Source of the DNA: Prauserella marina
Lineage (GTDB): Bacteria > Actinomycetota > Actinomycetes > Mycobacteriales > Pseudonocardiaceae
Reading direction: 5' to 3'
DNA: 64,000 nt
NCBI RefSeq assembly: GCF_002240355.1
Contig: NZ_CP016353.1
Span: 6,487,001-6,551,000 of the forward strand
In this document: piece by piece, positions 7,595 to 17,336 of the stretch
How positions within the stretch are numbered: position 1 is the first letter of the stretch
Layout of the letters: each line of letters opens with the position of its first letter
Notes under the pieces: model-generated
Database searches by the model: none
What the model saw: the letters and a program-made list of their open reading frames with translations, nothing else
What the model was told of the DNA's origin: nothing
Made by a program: the position numbers and the translations under genes

Positions 7595-8769
7595 TGTTCA
7601 TCCTGCTCGCGATCGCCCTCATCGCGATCGTGCACCTCTACGTGTGGAAGCGGCTCGTTTTCGACACCACGTCGCCGAAATCGAGGGCCCGCAAGGTCGG
7701 CACGGCCGCGATCGTCGCGCTCGTCCTGCTCATGGGCGTCGCGCTCGGCACGGGGACGAGTATCGATCCGGCCATCGCCCGTTGGTTCGCCTGGCCCGGC
7801 TATCTCTGGCTGGCGATGTTCTTCTACCTCCTCGTCGTACTGGTCGTGCTGGAGATCCCCCGGCTGGCGCTTCGCGGCTGGGTGCGCAAGGGCGACAAGC
7901 CTGCCGAACCGGAGAGCACCGCTGACGAACGGGGAGGAGTCACCCGCCGTGTCGCGCTCGCTCGCGGGTCCGCCGCGGTCGCGGGGGTCGTCGCGACCGG
8001 GTTCGTCGGCTACGGCATGACGGTCGCGCTCGGCCCTCCGACGGTGACGAGGGTTCCGATCTCGCTGCCGAGGCTCGATCCGCGAGCCTCGGGCTGCCGC
8101 ATCGCGTTGATCAGCGACGTCCACCTCGGGCCGATCATCGGCCGCTCCTTCACCGAGCGCATCGTGGAACTGGTCAACGCGGAGCGGCCTGACCTCGTCG
8201 CCATCGCGGGCGACCTCGTCGACGGTGAGGTGCGACATCTCGCGCATGCCGCCGAACCGCTCGCCGACCTGCGCAGCACGCACGGCACCTTCTACGTCAC
8301 CGGCAACCACGAGTACTTCTCCGGGTATCGGGAGTGGATCGAACACGTGCCCTCGCTCGGGATCCGTCCGCTGCGCAACGAGCACGTCGACATCGAGCAC
8401 AACGGCGGGGTCTTCCACTTCGCCGGTATCAACGACCACATCGGCTACCAGTGGCAGGATCCCGGCGACGTGGCGAGGGCCGTCGAAGGCAGGGACCCCG
8501 ACAAGGCACTCGTGATGCTGGCTCACCAGCCGGTCGACATCACTCCCGCCGTCGAGCACGGCGTGGACCTGATGCTCGCGGGGCACACCCACGGCGGGCA
8601 GCTCTCGCCGTTCGAGCTGATCGTCAGCCTGCAACAGGGCGCCGTCGCCGGGTCGTACCAGTTCGACGACACGAAGATGTACGTCACGAGGGGCGCGGGC
8701 TTCTGGGGTCCACCGGTCAGGGTCGGCGCGCCACCCGACATCACGATCGTCGAACTGCGACCTTCCTGA
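7594..8769 (+). CDS. Membrane-anchored metallophosphoesterase
   Basis: 391 residues. Three to four hydrophobic segments cover about residues 1-150, with an RRVALARG stretch before the last. A calcineurin-like phosphoesterase domain follows with all metal-binding motifs: SDVHLGP, GDLVDG, GNHE, the histidine in MLAHQP, and GHTHGG. This arrangement matches the YkuE/YaeI group, which cleaves phosphodiester or pyrophosphate bonds at the membrane, often in lipid precursors. Its substrate is not evident. It overlaps the upstream thioesterase by one base and converges on pknG with no gap. Confidence 0.9.
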   Translation: MFILLAIALIAIVHLYVWKRLVFDTTSPKSRARKVGTAAIVALVLLMGVALGTGTSIDPAIARWFAWPGYLWLAMFFYLLVVLVVLEIPRLALRGWVRKGDKPAEPESTADERGGVTRRVALARGSAAVAGVVATGFVGYGMTVALGPPTVTRVPISLPRLDPRASGCRIALISDVHLGPIIGRSFTERIVELVNAERPDLVAIAGDLVDGEVRHLAHAAEPLADLRSTHGTFYVTGNHEYFSGYREWIEHVPSLGIRPLRNEHVDIEHNGGVFHFAGINDHIGYQWQDPGDVARAVEGRDPDKALVMLAHQPVDITPAVEHGVDLMLAGHTHGGQLSPFELIVSLQQGAVAGSYQFDDTKMYVTRGAGFWGPPVRVGAPPDITIVELRPS

Positions 8770-11199
8770 TCACGTCCTCGTGCGCGGCCGGACCGCGTTG
8801 GCCTTGTCGACCAGCTCGATGCGCTGCTCGGCCGTGTCAGCGAGTTTGGCCAGCGTGCGGTAGCAGTCTTCGAGGCCGAAGCGAAGCTCTCGCTCGTCGA
8901 GTCTCCTGCCGAGCACCTGCGCGCCGTCCCCCACGCTGGCATAACGCTGACCGGCAGGCGAGCGGATCCATTCGAACGCCGATTCAAGCACCTCGGCGGA
9001 CAGCATCGCCCTGCGTTCGGCATCGAGCGAAAGGCGCTGCAACCGGTTGGCGGCGTCGACCAGGTCCCGCTCGCCGACGGTGTGCGCGGCCTCGCCACCG
9101 TTGACCCTGGTTTTGATCTTGATGGCGGCGACCTGAGCAGCGACGTGATGGGTCGACGAGGCAGGAACCGATTCAAGTACCTCGATGGCACCAGCCCTCG
9201 CTCCCTGCGCCAGGTACACCCTCGCGAGCCCGAACGCGGCACTGACGTACGTGCGGTCCGTTCGCCACACCAGCTCGTAAAGCCGGGAGGCGTTGAAGAA
9301 GTCGCCGACGCTCTCCGCGCTGAAAGCCAGCGCCAGCTTGGGCGCGACCTCGCCTGGCAGTTCGTCGTAAACGGCGTCGAAGGCGACGTGCGCGACCTTC
9401 GAGCGGCCACCTGCCAGCTCGATGAGACCCCGGTACCAGTCGATCCGCCAGTCGTGCGGGAATCCGGCCTTGATCGCGAGGTACTGCGCCGCCTGCAACT
9501 GCCGGTTCGCCTCGGCGAGTTCGCCAAGCTCGATCCTCGCTCGCACGATGCGAAGCCTGACCTCGATGGATTCCCTCGGTGCCTTCGCCAGCGCCTCGAT
9601 GGCCGTCTTCGGATCGGCAGCCGTCATCGCGGCAAGGACGCCCGCGCCCGCGTCGTCGGTGTGCACCTGGGGAATGGGCAAACCCATCACCACTTCGGCG
9701 GGATCCGGCAGCGACACGCCCTTGCCAGGATCCGGTACGACCATGTCCACGCCGAACGCGTCGATCTCCGGTCCGAACACAGTGGACGCCGCTGGTCGCT
9801 GCTTTCCCGTTCCCATCGCCATGATCTCGCGAAGGACGCCGGTGAGCTGGTCGGCCATGTCCTCTGCCGCGATGAACCTGCGGTCGGGGTCGGCATGTGT
9901 GGCCCTGCGCAGGAACCTGTAGTAGGAGCCGAAAAGCCGGAAGAGCGGCACGTCTTCCTGACCGGGCAAGGTCGTCTTGTACTTCGTGGTGTAACCGGAG
10001 AACTCGAAGCTCAGCACGGCGAGCGTTCTGCCGACCGTGAACAGGTCGGACGCGACCGAGGCGCCACGGGTGGCGAGTTCCGGCGCACTGTAACCGGTGG
10101 TGAAGAACAGCGGACTCGTGTAGTCGTCCATCCTGCGCACGGCGCCGAGGTCGATCAGCTTGAGCTGTTCGTGTGTCTGGATCACGTTGTCCGGCTTGAG
10201 ATCGCAGTACAACAAGCCCTGCCCGTGCAGGTAGCCGATAGCGGGCAGGATTTCCAGGCCGTAGGCGATGACCTGCCCAATGGGCAACGGCTCCGCCCTT
10301 CCCGACGCTCTGTGGTGCGCGAGAGCCAGTTCGCGCAGTGAATCGCCGCCGACGTACTCCATGACGATGTAGCCGACGGAGTTGCCGGTGTCAGGATCGG
10401 GATGCTGCACGAAGTTGTAGATCTTGACGATGTTGGGGTGTTCGACCTCGGCCAGAAATCTGGTCTCGTTGACGGCCGCGGCCATCGCGGTAGCGTCACC
10501 GGTGTCGATGAGTCCTTTGAGGACGACCCAACGGTCGCTCACGTTGTGGTCCTGGGCGAGGTAGATCCAGCCGAGGCCACCATAGGCCAGCGCACCGAGC
10601 ACCTCGTACTGACCGCCGACGATCTCCTGTGGACGGAGCCTCGGCACGAAGGAAAACCACGTGCCGCAATCGGGACAGTTTCCCTCGGGCGACCCCGGTT
10701 CCCCCTCGCTGCTCCGGCCGACCTTGATACCGCAGTTGCCGCAGTAGCGTTTCTCCTCGGAGACCATCGGGTTGTGCAGCACCGCGGCGGCCGGGTCACG
10801 GTAGGGAACCGGTGGCACCTCGACGATGCCCGCTCCGAGCCTGCCCCTTCTCGCCGTCCGCCTCGACGACCTTCGCGAGGTACCGGGGAATGCGCCTGAT
10901 CCGGTTCCCGGTCCCGTGCCAGGGCCGGTTCCCGGCCGGATTCCGCCGCTGGTGCTCGGCGGCAGGACACTTTCCGTACCGGGGTCGGGCAGCGGCCCTG
11001 GGCCGCTCGGTTCCTTCGGCGGGTCAGGAGGGGCGATGCTCTCGGTCTCCGGCGCGGGCGCCGCGAGCACACTCGTCGGCTGCGGCTCCTGGTTCTCCAC
11101 CGAAACCGGGCGAATGACCTGCGTATCCGGCGTCACCCTCGGAACGTGTTCCGCCTCGTCCGGTATGACGTGCCCAGGACGATGCTGCTCATCCGACAC
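8770..11199 (-). CDS. pknG: Serine/threonine protein kinase PknG
   Basis: 809 residues with the full PknG architecture. There is a disordered proline-rich N-terminus with a possible phospho-acceptor Thr, then a rubredoxin-like metal site (Cys153, 156, 175, 178). The kinase domain (about 195-470) has Lys228 and the unusual LLYCDLKPDN catalytic loop, and a TPR-rich C-terminal half follows. PknG is a soluble kinase that phosphorylates the GarA/OdhI switch protein and so controls 2-oxoglutarate flux into glutamate. It lies 18 bases after glnH in a glnX-glnH-pknG operon, the arrangement known from Mycobacterium and Corynebacterium. The N-terminal linker has a GPGTGPGTG repeat. Confidence 0.97.
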   Translation of the reverse strand: MSDEQHRPGHVIPDEAEHVPRVTPDTQVIRPVSVENQEPQPTSVLAAPAPETESIAPPDPPKEPSGPGPLPDPGTESVLPPSTSGGIRPGTGPGTGPGTGSGAFPGTSRRSSRRTARRGRLGAGIVEVPPVPYRDPAAAVLHNPMVSEEKRYCGNCGIKVGRSSEGEPGSPEGNCPDCGTWFSFVPRLRPQEIVGGQYEVLGALAYGGLGWIYLAQDHNVSDRWVVLKGLIDTGDATAMAAAVNETRFLAEVEHPNIVKIYNFVQHPDPDTGNSVGYIVMEYVGGDSLRELALAHHRASGRAEPLPIGQVIAYGLEILPAIGYLHGQGLLYCDLKPDNVIQTHEQLKLIDLGAVRRMDDYTSPLFFTTGYSAPELATRGASVASDLFTVGRTLAVLSFEFSGYTTKYKTTLPGQEDVPLFRLFGSYYRFLRRATHADPDRRFIAAEDMADQLTGVLREIMAMGTGKQRPAASTVFGPEIDAFGVDMVVPDPGKGVSLPDPAEVVMGLPIPQVHTDDAGAGVLAAMTAADPKTAIEALAKAPRESIEVRLRIVRARIELGELAEANRQLQAAQYLAIKAGFPHDWRIDWYRGLIELAGGRSKVAHVAFDAVYDELPGEVAPKLALAFSAESVGDFFNASRLYELVWRTDRTYVSAAFGLARVYLAQGARAGAIEVLESVPASSTHHVAAQVAAIKIKTRVNGGEAAHTVGERDLVDAANRLQRLSLDAERRAMLSAEVLESAFEWIRSPAGQRYASVGDGAQVLGRRLDERELRFGLEDCYRTLAKLADTAEQRIELVDKANAVRPRTRT

Positions 11200-11217
11200 T
11201 GCTGCCTCCAGAGGGTG

Positions 11218-12177
11218 TCACTGGTATTCGGGGCGGGGAGGGGAAGCGGAACCGAGCCGGTCGAGCAACCAGGTTCGGTAGCTGTCCTGCCACGGGCCTC
11301 CGCGCACCTTGTCGAGCACGTAGTTGACGTACCGCACCATGTCGGTGTTCTCCTTGGGAATGCCGATGCCGTACAGCTCGTCGGTGAACCGGTCGCCGAC
11401 GATCTTGGTCGTCGGGTCCTGTTCGGCCATTCCAGCGAGGATCGTGTCGTCCGTCGACACCGCTTCGACCTGGCCCTGCTGCAACATCACGAGACAGTCC
11501 GACCAGTCGTCGACCGAAATCGGCAACGCTTCGGGCGCGGCCTGAACGACGTTGGGCAGCGACGTCGAGGTCTTGCTCGCACACACCCGTTTGCCACCGA
11601 GGTCGCCGACACCCTCCACATCGGAGTCCTTATTGACGAGCACCCGCTGTCCCGCGACGTAGTAGACAGTCGAGAAGTTGATGTCCTCAAGACGTTCGCA
11701 GGTGATCGAGAACGTCCTGACGACGATGTCCACCTGACCTTCGGTCAGGGTGGGAATCCGCTGCGCCGAACTGATCGCCTTGAACTGCACCGCCTCGGGG
11801 TCTCCGAGCAGTTCCTTGGCCACCTGCTTCGCGATGTCGATGTCGAATCCTTCGAGCTTTCCCGTCGTGGGATTGCGAAATCCGAAGAGGAAGGTGTTCT
11901 GGTCGACACCGACGATCAGGTAGCCGCGCTGTCTGATCTCGTCCATTGTGGATCCGGAGGGAACGTTGCCGCTCGGGCCGAGGCTCGCGGCGGGATTGCA
12001 GCCGTCGTTCGTCGAGCCTCCGCCGTCGACATCGTGTTCCTCGGCGGCGTTGGGCGGCATCGGGCGCTGCACCGACTCGACGGGAGCCGGATCGACGGGC
12101 GCACCTGGCGATCCGCATCCCGCGACGAGCGCGGCCGTCGCGGCGAGGAGGACAGTCCACCGGGTTTTCCTGTTCAT
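11218..12177 (-). CDS. glnH: Glutamate/aspartate-binding lipoprotein GlnH
   Basis: 319 residues. The lipoprotein signal ends LVAGC. A periplasmic-binding-protein fold of the amino-acid class follows (RGYLIVGVDQNTFLFGFRNP, GKLEGFDIDIAKQVAKELLG). In mycobacteria GlnH binds aspartate and glutamate outside the membrane and passes the signal through GlnX to PknG. No ABC permease or ATPase accompanies it here, which favours sensing over transport. Its ATG overlaps the glnX stop (TGATG). Confidence 0.93.
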   Translation of the reverse strand: MNRKTRWTVLLAATAALVAGCGSPGAPVDPAPVESVQRPMPPNAAEEHDVDGGGSTNDGCNPAASLGPSGNVPSGSTMDEIRQRGYLIVGVDQNTFLFGFRNPTTGKLEGFDIDIAKQVAKELLGDPEAVQFKAISSAQRIPTLTEGQVDIVVRTFSITCERLEDINFSTVYYVAGQRVLVNKDSDVEGVGDLGGKRVCASKTSTSLPNVVQAAPEALPISVDDWSDCLVMLQQGQVEAVSTDDTILAGMAEQDPTTKIVGDRFTDELYGIGIPKENTDMVRYVNYVLDKVRGGPWQDSYRTWLLDRLGSASPPRPEYQ

Positions 12178-13577
12178 CAGCGATACTCCCGCAAGCGTTC
12201 CCTGAATCCCAACGTGGTTCCCAGCGCCGCGATGGCTGCCAGTACGGCGAAGCCTGGCGCGAGCAAAGTCAGCGCGCGCGAGCCGTTCGTCGTCTCGTCG
12301 AGGAAGCTCTGTCTCGCGACGCCGATCGCGGCGACGAGATCCCCGTCGACCCTGCTGAAGGCCGCCGCCGCTCCCTCTTCGTCAGTACCGTCGATGGCGA
12401 GACCGACTGCCTCGGCGTAGTTGCCGGAGTCGTCGAGCCTGCGGACCTCGCCATGGGCCCTCAACCAGGTCGTCGCGTGGTTGGCCGCGGAAGCGATGTG
12501 CGTGGTCTCGGGGCCACCCTCCGCGCCGCGGCGCGCCTCGCCGAGCAGTCCTCCCTGCCCGTCCTCTCCCGCGAACTGGCCGAACAGCTCGCCGAACTCC
12601 TTGTCGTAGCTCTCGCCACCGCCGCGAGCCACCAGTGTCAGTGTCTCGTCGGCCCTTGCCTGCAACGCGGCGATTCGTGCCCGAACGAGCAGGTCAGCCT
12701 GTTCCGTTCCGGTGCTTCGCCCGCTGCTGACCAGCACGCTCTGTACCGTCAGCGCACCGGCGCCCCACAGGATCGACAGCCCGACGGCGATGCTGGCGAC
12801 GAGCAGGCCGATGTTGAAGACCCTGTTGGTCCTGCGCTTGAGGTGGATCTGGGTCGCGATCAACGCGGCGAGCAGACCGAAAACGAGTACCGCGGTCAGC
12901 CACGGAACACCGGAAGCGGTGTCCTGCTCGTCGACGAGCCGCTGGGCGTCGATCTCGTAAAGCCGGTGCGCCGCAGGCAGAAGCTGCGACCGCATCAGCT
13001 CCGATGCCTCACGAAGGTAGGCCGCGCCGGAGGGAAAGCCCTGCCGGTTGTTGGCGCGCGCCGTCTCGATCAGTCCCGTGTAGACGGGAAGCCGCTGGCT
13101 GAGGATGCCGACCTGCTCGGCGGCCTCGGGAACACTCCCCGAATCCGATGCGGCCTTCGCCAGCGCGGCACCTGCTCGCGCGATGTCCAGTTCGTAGCGT
13201 TCCCGCAGTTCGGGCGGCTCGGTACCGGTGGAGAGGAAGGCGCTCGCCGCCGTCGCGTCGGCGTCGGAGAGCGAACCGTAGACCTCCTGCGCCGCGGCTG
13301 CGAGCGGTTCCCTGTGATCGATCAGCGCGTTGATCGTGTTGTCGCGGTTCAGCACCGACGCTGTGCCGACGAGGCCGGTGACCAGCGCGAGCACGATGAG
13401 CCCCGTCGCGATGAGCGACAGCCGTCCCGGTGTCGCCTTCGCGGAGCGGGCGACACGACGGACCGCGTTCGCGGGCAACTCCAGCAGCCAGCCGACGCCG
13501 GACCGGGTGGGGCGCGGTTCACGCCTCGGCCTTGTCGGGGGCACGGAGGGACCGCGACCGGTCACGGTGCTCGTCAT
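12177..13577 (-). CDS. glnX: Membrane signal transducer GlnX
   Basis: 466 residues with four predicted membrane helices: one near residue 45, two near 225-275 and one close to the C-terminus. Two helical extracytoplasmic regions lie between them, a layout like that of chemoreceptor sensor modules. The position directly upstream of glnH and pknG identifies it as GlnX, the membrane link of that pathway. I chose the ATG at 13577 (GGAGGAACGCG upstream); the frame stays open further, into the MITE at 13715-13880, but that part is not conserved coding sequence. Confidence 0.88.
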   Translation of the reverse strand: MTSTVTGRGPSVPPTRPRREPRPTRSGVGWLLELPANAVRRVARSAKATPGRLSLIATGLIVLALVTGLVGTASVLNRDNTINALIDHREPLAAAAQEVYGSLSDADATAASAFLSTGTEPPELRERYELDIARAGAALAKAASDSGSVPEAAEQVGILSQRLPVYTGLIETARANNRQGFPSGAAYLREASELMRSQLLPAAHRLYEIDAQRLVDEQDTASGVPWLTAVLVFGLLAALIATQIHLKRRTNRVFNIGLLVASIAVGLSILWGAGALTVQSVLVSSGRSTGTEQADLLVRARIAALQARADETLTLVARGGGESYDKEFGELFGQFAGEDGQGGLLGEARRGAEGGPETTHIASAANHATTWLRAHGEVRRLDDSGNYAEAVGLAIDGTDEEGAAAAFSRVDGDLVAAIGVARQSFLDETTNGSRALTLLAPGFAVLAAIAALGTTLGFRERLREYR

Positions 13578-13714
13578 CGCGTTCCTCCACCCAGTCTCAG
13601 CACCCGCACGACCGTAGCCGAGTGTGCTCGACGTCAGCCACGGACTCCGCCGACGGCGCGAAGATCGTGCCGGGGCCGTAATACAGTGAACACCGTGAAC
13701 CGCGAGCGTGGTGC

Positions 13715-13880
13715 TAGGTCGTGTCCGACAAACCCGTAGCCTGCTGCGCGGGGCCAGCGTGGCCCCTCGCCGCGTTGTCGGAAAGCCCGAGTACAACCCG
13801 GTACGAGGACGTTTCCTCCGCCTTGCGAGGAACCACGCTGATCCCCGCTCGCACGGCAGAGGTTCATCAGACACGACCTA
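13715..13880 (-). mobile_element. MITE-like element, copy A
   Basis: A 166-bp element bounded by TA and by imperfect 20-bp inverted ends starting TAGGTCGTGTC. A near-identical copy in the opposite orientation is at 20824-20988; they differ by a one-base indel and a few substitutions. It has no coding capacity for a transposase, so a full element elsewhere would have to move it. TA at both ends suggests an IS630/Tc1-like or related transposase. Its right end forms the TAG stop codon of the neighbouring regulator. Confidence 0.85.
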
Positions 13881-15149
13881 AGTCCCGCGAATCGCGGGGG
13901 CCGTCGAGTGCGGTAACACCAGTTCGGCCGAATCCGGCTTTCTGAGCGCGACGTCGATGTCGTCGGCGAAGCGGTACGGCCTCCGCGAGAGGATCGTGCC
14001 GAGTTGCCTGCGCAACCTGGACATCTCAGCTCTGACGGTCACCGTCCGCGCCGGATCACCGAACAGATCGAGCGCGAGCTGGGCCGCCGACCGGCCATCC
14101 CGGTGGCTGGCCAGCACGTACAGCATCTCCGCGTGCCTCGGGCTCAGCGGATAGGACCAGGTGCCGCTGGGCCCGGTCACCGTCAGTACGCATGCGGGGC
14201 TGGAACGTATGTCGAGCACCGCGCGCATGGATTCGCCGGGTACCGCCTCGTCGTCGGTCAGTCGCACCAGCCAGCCACCAGGAACCGGTTCGAGGTGACA
14301 CGCGCCGAGCGAAGGCAGCCACGCGCTCCCCGCGGAGGTCGACGACGGCAAACCGACCCTGTCGATCGCGCCGAGACCCGACGCGGCGGCGACCCAGCCG
14401 TGCGGGTCGGTGATCAGCGCGCGACCCCCGACCCTCGACAGCACGGTGAGCGTGGTCGAGCGCAGTTTCTCCAGTTCGGCGAGGTGGGTGTTGCGCAGCC
14501 GCGCTTCCGCGAGCTTCGCGACGGCGTCCACGAGCGCGAGCGTCGTCGCGTGCACGGTCGGCGCCGGACCCGACAGATCGACGACGCCGAGCAGCCTGCC
14601 GTCCCTCGGATCGTGCAGTGGGGCCGCCGCGCACGTCCAGGCGTGGTGCGAACGCACGTAATGCTCAGCCGAGTACACCTGCATCGCCCTGCGCGCGACG
14701 AGCGCGGTGCCGATCGCGTTGGTCCCCACGTTGTTCTCGTGCCACGAAGCACCTTCGGTGAAACCGAGCCGGTCGGCGCGATGTCGCACCGACGTGCTGC
14801 CGTCCCGCCAGAGGACGCTGCCTTCGCGGTCGACGACGACCATGATGTGCGCGGCCTCTTCCGCGACGCTGATCAAACCGCCCCTGAGGATCGGCAGCGC
14901 GTCGGCGAGCCCGCTTTCCCTGCGGCGCGCCTCCAGTTCGGCGTGCGAGAGCAGCAGGCCGTCCGCGCCATGATCCGGATCGAGCCCGAGCCTGCGCATC
15001 CGCTGCCACGACGCCCCGATGACCGGTCTCGGCTGAGCACACGGCGAGGCACCGGTCAGCGCCGCTTCGTGCACCTGGGCAAGAACTCGCGCGTGCCGCC
15101 GGGGGTCGGTCCCCACCGGCACCGCTGCCTCAAGGTGCTCCCTGCGCAC
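13878..15149 (-). CDS. GAF-domain regulator of the acetoin genes (AcoR-like, without AAA+ domain)
   Basis: 423 residues. The N-terminal part (about 20-300) matches the sensory half of AcoR-type activators: ASWQRMRRLGLDPD, then a GAF domain with GASWHENNVGTNAIGTAL and HHAWTCAAAPLHDP. Instead of the sigma-54 AAA+ and Fis domains, the C-terminus carries a winged-helix-like segment (DLFGDPARTVTVRAEMSRLRR). This form is common next to aco genes in actinobacteria. It lies 45 bases after acoC on the same strand, so it probably controls that operon. The start codon GTG at 15149 has no strong ribosome site. The last codons and TAG come from the MITE junction, so the native C-terminus may be altered. 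Confidence 0.82.
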   Translation of the reverse strand: MRREHLEAAVPVGTDPRRHARVLAQVHEAALTGASPCAQPRPVIGASWQRMRRLGLDPDHGADGLLLSHAELEARRRESGLADALPILRGGLISVAEEAAHIMVVVDREGSVLWRDGSTSVRHRADRLGFTEGASWHENNVGTNAIGTALVARRAMQVYSAEHYVRSHHAWTCAAAPLHDPRDGRLLGVVDLSGPAPTVHATTLALVDAVAKLAEARLRNTHLAELEKLRSTTLTVLSRVGGRALITDPHGWVAAASGLGAIDRVGLPSSTSAGSAWLPSLGACHLEPVPGGWLVRLTDDEAVPGESMRAVLDIRSSPACVLTVTGPSGTWSYPLSPRHAEMLYVLASHRDGRSAAQLALDLFGDPARTVTVRAEMSRLRRQLGTILSRRPYRFADDIDVALRKPDSAELVLPHSTAPAIRGT

Positions 15150-15194
15150 GCTGACCAGTGTCGCAAGCCTGGTGCCGGTAGGGAACCCTCCTCG

Positions 15195-16307
15195 TCACCT
15201 CCGCGGAGTGACGAGGAGGCCGATCGCGGCGACGACGGCGCCGGGTTGCTCCATGTGGACCATGTGTCCCGCGTCCTCGACGACCGTGACATCCGGCCGG
15301 TCTCCGACGTTGGCGGGCGGGATGATCGCGTCCTGGCTTCCCCACACGATGCCGACCGGTACCTCCACTTCGGACAATGTCGCCGTGATGTCGATGCCCT
15401 GCCGTTCGCCGTCGAGCAGGTTTGCCAGCAGCGAGTTGAGCGCCTTGTCCACGCCGTCGATCCGTTTGTACTTCATCAGGTCGTCCGCGAGTTGCCTCGT
15501 GGCGAGCGCGGGGTCGGCGAACAACGCGCCGAGGTGCGGCTTGAGCTCCCTTCTCGACGTCGCCGCAGCGAATCCACGCAGGTAGTCGGCATTGATTCCG
15601 GTTCCGATCCCCGCTGGCGCCACCAGCGTCAGCGAGGCGACCCGCTCTGGCTCCGTCGCGGCGGCGGCCGTGATCACCGCACCGCCGAGCGAATGGCCGA
15701 CGAGATGCGCTTTCTCGATACCCGCCGCTTCGAGGAAGCCGAGTACGGCCCGCGCGAGCACGGCGAGAGAGCCGTCCCCGACATCCTTGCCCGACTCACC
15801 GTGTCCAGGCAGGTCGATGGCATGCACCGCGCGGTCCCGCGACAGTGGTTCCTGCACGAACAGCCACGAGTTCTTGTCGCCCCCGTAGCCGTGGACGAGC
15901 ACGACCGGCTCGCTGCCTTCACCGAGCGTCGCGTAGGCGATGCTCCCTCCATCGACGTCGAAAGTCCCGGTCACCGGGCCGGCGACCTCCTCGACGGCGC
16001 CGGAGTCCAGTTCCTCACGCGCGGTTCGCGCGGCCTCGTCGATGTCGGACTCCGGTACCTCGGCGGGGGCGATGAGCGCGATCGTCCCTCCCACCGGCAC
16101 GTCCTCGCCGACCCTTGCGATGATCCTGCGCAGCACCCCTTCGTCGGCGGATTCGAGCGCACCGGCGATCTTGTCGGTGTCGATTTCGGCGAGGTCGTCA
16201 CCGTCGGCGACCTCCGCACCTTCCTCGGCGACCCACTCGGTGACTTTCCCGCTCGTCATCGACAGCCCCCACTTGGGCATGACGACCTTCCGGATGACGT
16301 CGTCCAT
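15195..16307 (-). CDS. acoC: Acetoin dehydrogenase E2-like component (lipoyl domain + alpha/beta hydrolase)
   Basis: 370 residues. Residues 1-80 are a biotinyl/lipoyl domain (VVMPKWGLSMTSGKVTEW, lipoyl lysine in EIDTDKIAG). Residues 125-370 are an alpha/beta hydrolase (VLVHGYGGDKNSW, nucleophile GHSLGG, final DAGHMVHME). AcoC proteins of acetoin systems have exactly this fusion in place of the classic acyltransferase core. It receives the acetyl group from AcoA/AcoB and passes it to CoA. It starts two bases after the acoB stop. No E3 (dihydrolipoamide dehydrogenase) gene is nearby, so a shared E3 must serve. Confidence 0.92.
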   Translation of the reverse strand: MDDVIRKVVMPKWGLSMTSGKVTEWVAEEGAEVADGDDLAEIDTDKIAGALESADEGVLRRIIARVGEDVPVGGTIALIAPAEVPESDIDEAARTAREELDSGAVEEVAGPVTGTFDVDGGSIAYATLGEGSEPVVLVHGYGGDKNSWLFVQEPLSRDRAVHAIDLPGHGESGKDVGDGSLAVLARAVLGFLEAAGIEKAHLVGHSLGGAVITAAAATEPERVASLTLVAPAGIGTGINADYLRGFAAATSRRELKPHLGALFADPALATRQLADDLMKYKRIDGVDKALNSLLANLLDGERQGIDITATLSEVEVPVGIVWGSQDAIIPPANVGDRPDVTVVEDAGHMVHMEQPGAVVAAIGLLVTPRR

Positions 16308-16309
16308 GC

Positions 16310-17323
16310 TCACCGCTTCCACTCGACGACGCTCTTGACCGCGTTGGTCACCCGCTGCGCGTCGGGGATGTAGAGATCTTCGAGCGAATCGGCGAACGGC
16401 ACCGGAGTGTGCGGCGCCGTCACCAGTTCGATCGGCGCCCTCAGCGAGCCGAACGCCTCCTTGGCCACGAGCGCGGAGACGTCGGTGGCCATGTTGCATC
16501 GCGGCGTCGCCTCGTCCACCACGACGAGCCTGCCGGTGTTCTCGACACTCTCCAGTATCGTCTCGGTGTCCAGCGGACTCGTCGTGCGAGGATCGATGAT
16601 CTCGGCCTCGATCCCCGAATCGGCAAGGGTCTTCGCCGCTTCTTCCGCGACCGACACCATCCTGCCGATCGCGACGACGGTCACGTCGCATCCGTCCCTG
16701 ACGACATTGGCCTCCCCGAACGGAATCGAGTAGCTGTCCTCCGAAACCTCTCCGGTGACGTCGTACATCGCCTTGTGCTCACAGAAGATGACGGGATCAT
16801 CGTCGCGAATGGACTGGATCATCAGCCCCTTCGCCTCGTACGGACTCGAAGGCACGACCACCTTGAGTCCGGGAATGTGCGTGAAAATCGAATAGAGCGC
16901 CTGCGAATGCTGGGCTGCCGCCCGCAATCCCGCTCCGTACATCGTGCGAATGACCACCGGTGTCTTCGCCTTGCCACCGAACATGTAGCGGAACTTGGCC
17001 GCCTGATTGAAGATCTGGTCGAAACAGACTCCCATGAAGTCGATGAACATCAGCTCCGCGACGGGACGCATCCCACTCGTCGCGGCTCCGACGGCGGCAC
17101 CGACGAAGGCCGACTCGGAGATCGGCGTGTCGAGCACTCTGCCAGGAAACCGGTGGAAAAGTCCTTTCGTGACACCGAGAACACCGCCCCACGCGTCCTC
17201 ATCGCCGGGGCCGCCTGCTCCACCAGCGTTGTCCTCACCCATGACGATGACCGACTCGTCGCGTTCCATCTCCTGCGCGAGAGCCTCGCCGATGGCCTCG
17301 CGATAGCTGATCGTGCGTGCCAT
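16310..17323 (-). CDS. acoB: Acetoin dehydrogenase E1 beta subunit
   Basis: 337 residues, full length. Typical E1-beta motifs are present: MARTISYREAIGEALAQEM, MGEDNAGG, the pyrimidine-side region PISESAFVGAAVGAA, and RPVAELMFIDFMGVCFDQI. With AcoA it forms the thiamine-diphosphate enzyme that cleaves acetoin to acetaldehyde and enzyme-bound acetyl. A pyruvate-type E1 is possible by sequence, but the AcoC fusion, AcoX and AcoR-like neighbours favour acetoin. A ribosome site GGGAGG lies at the end of acoA, 13 bases upstream. Confidence 0.92.
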   Translation of the reverse strand: MARTISYREAIGEALAQEMERDESVIVMGEDNAGGAGGPGDEDAWGGVLGVTKGLFHRFPGRVLDTPISESAFVGAAVGAATSGMRPVAELMFIDFMGVCFDQIFNQAAKFRYMFGGKAKTPVVIRTMYGAGLRAAAQHSQALYSIFTHIPGLKVVVPSSPYEAKGLMIQSIRDDDPVIFCEHKAMYDVTGEVSEDSYSIPFGEANVVRDGCDVTVVAIGRMVSVAEEAAKTLADSGIEAEIIDPRTTSPLDTETILESVENTGRLVVVDEATPRCNMATDVSALVAKEAFGSLRAPIELVTAPHTPVPFADSLEDLYIPDAQRVTNAVKSVVEWKR

Positions 17324-17336
17324 GTCGCCTGCCTCC

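Noticed and set aside
13721-13880. Coding sequence inside the MITE (frame beginning MSDEPLPCERGSAWFLA)
   Set aside because: The element is 165-166 bp with no transposase similarity; the frame is a by-product and appears in both copies.
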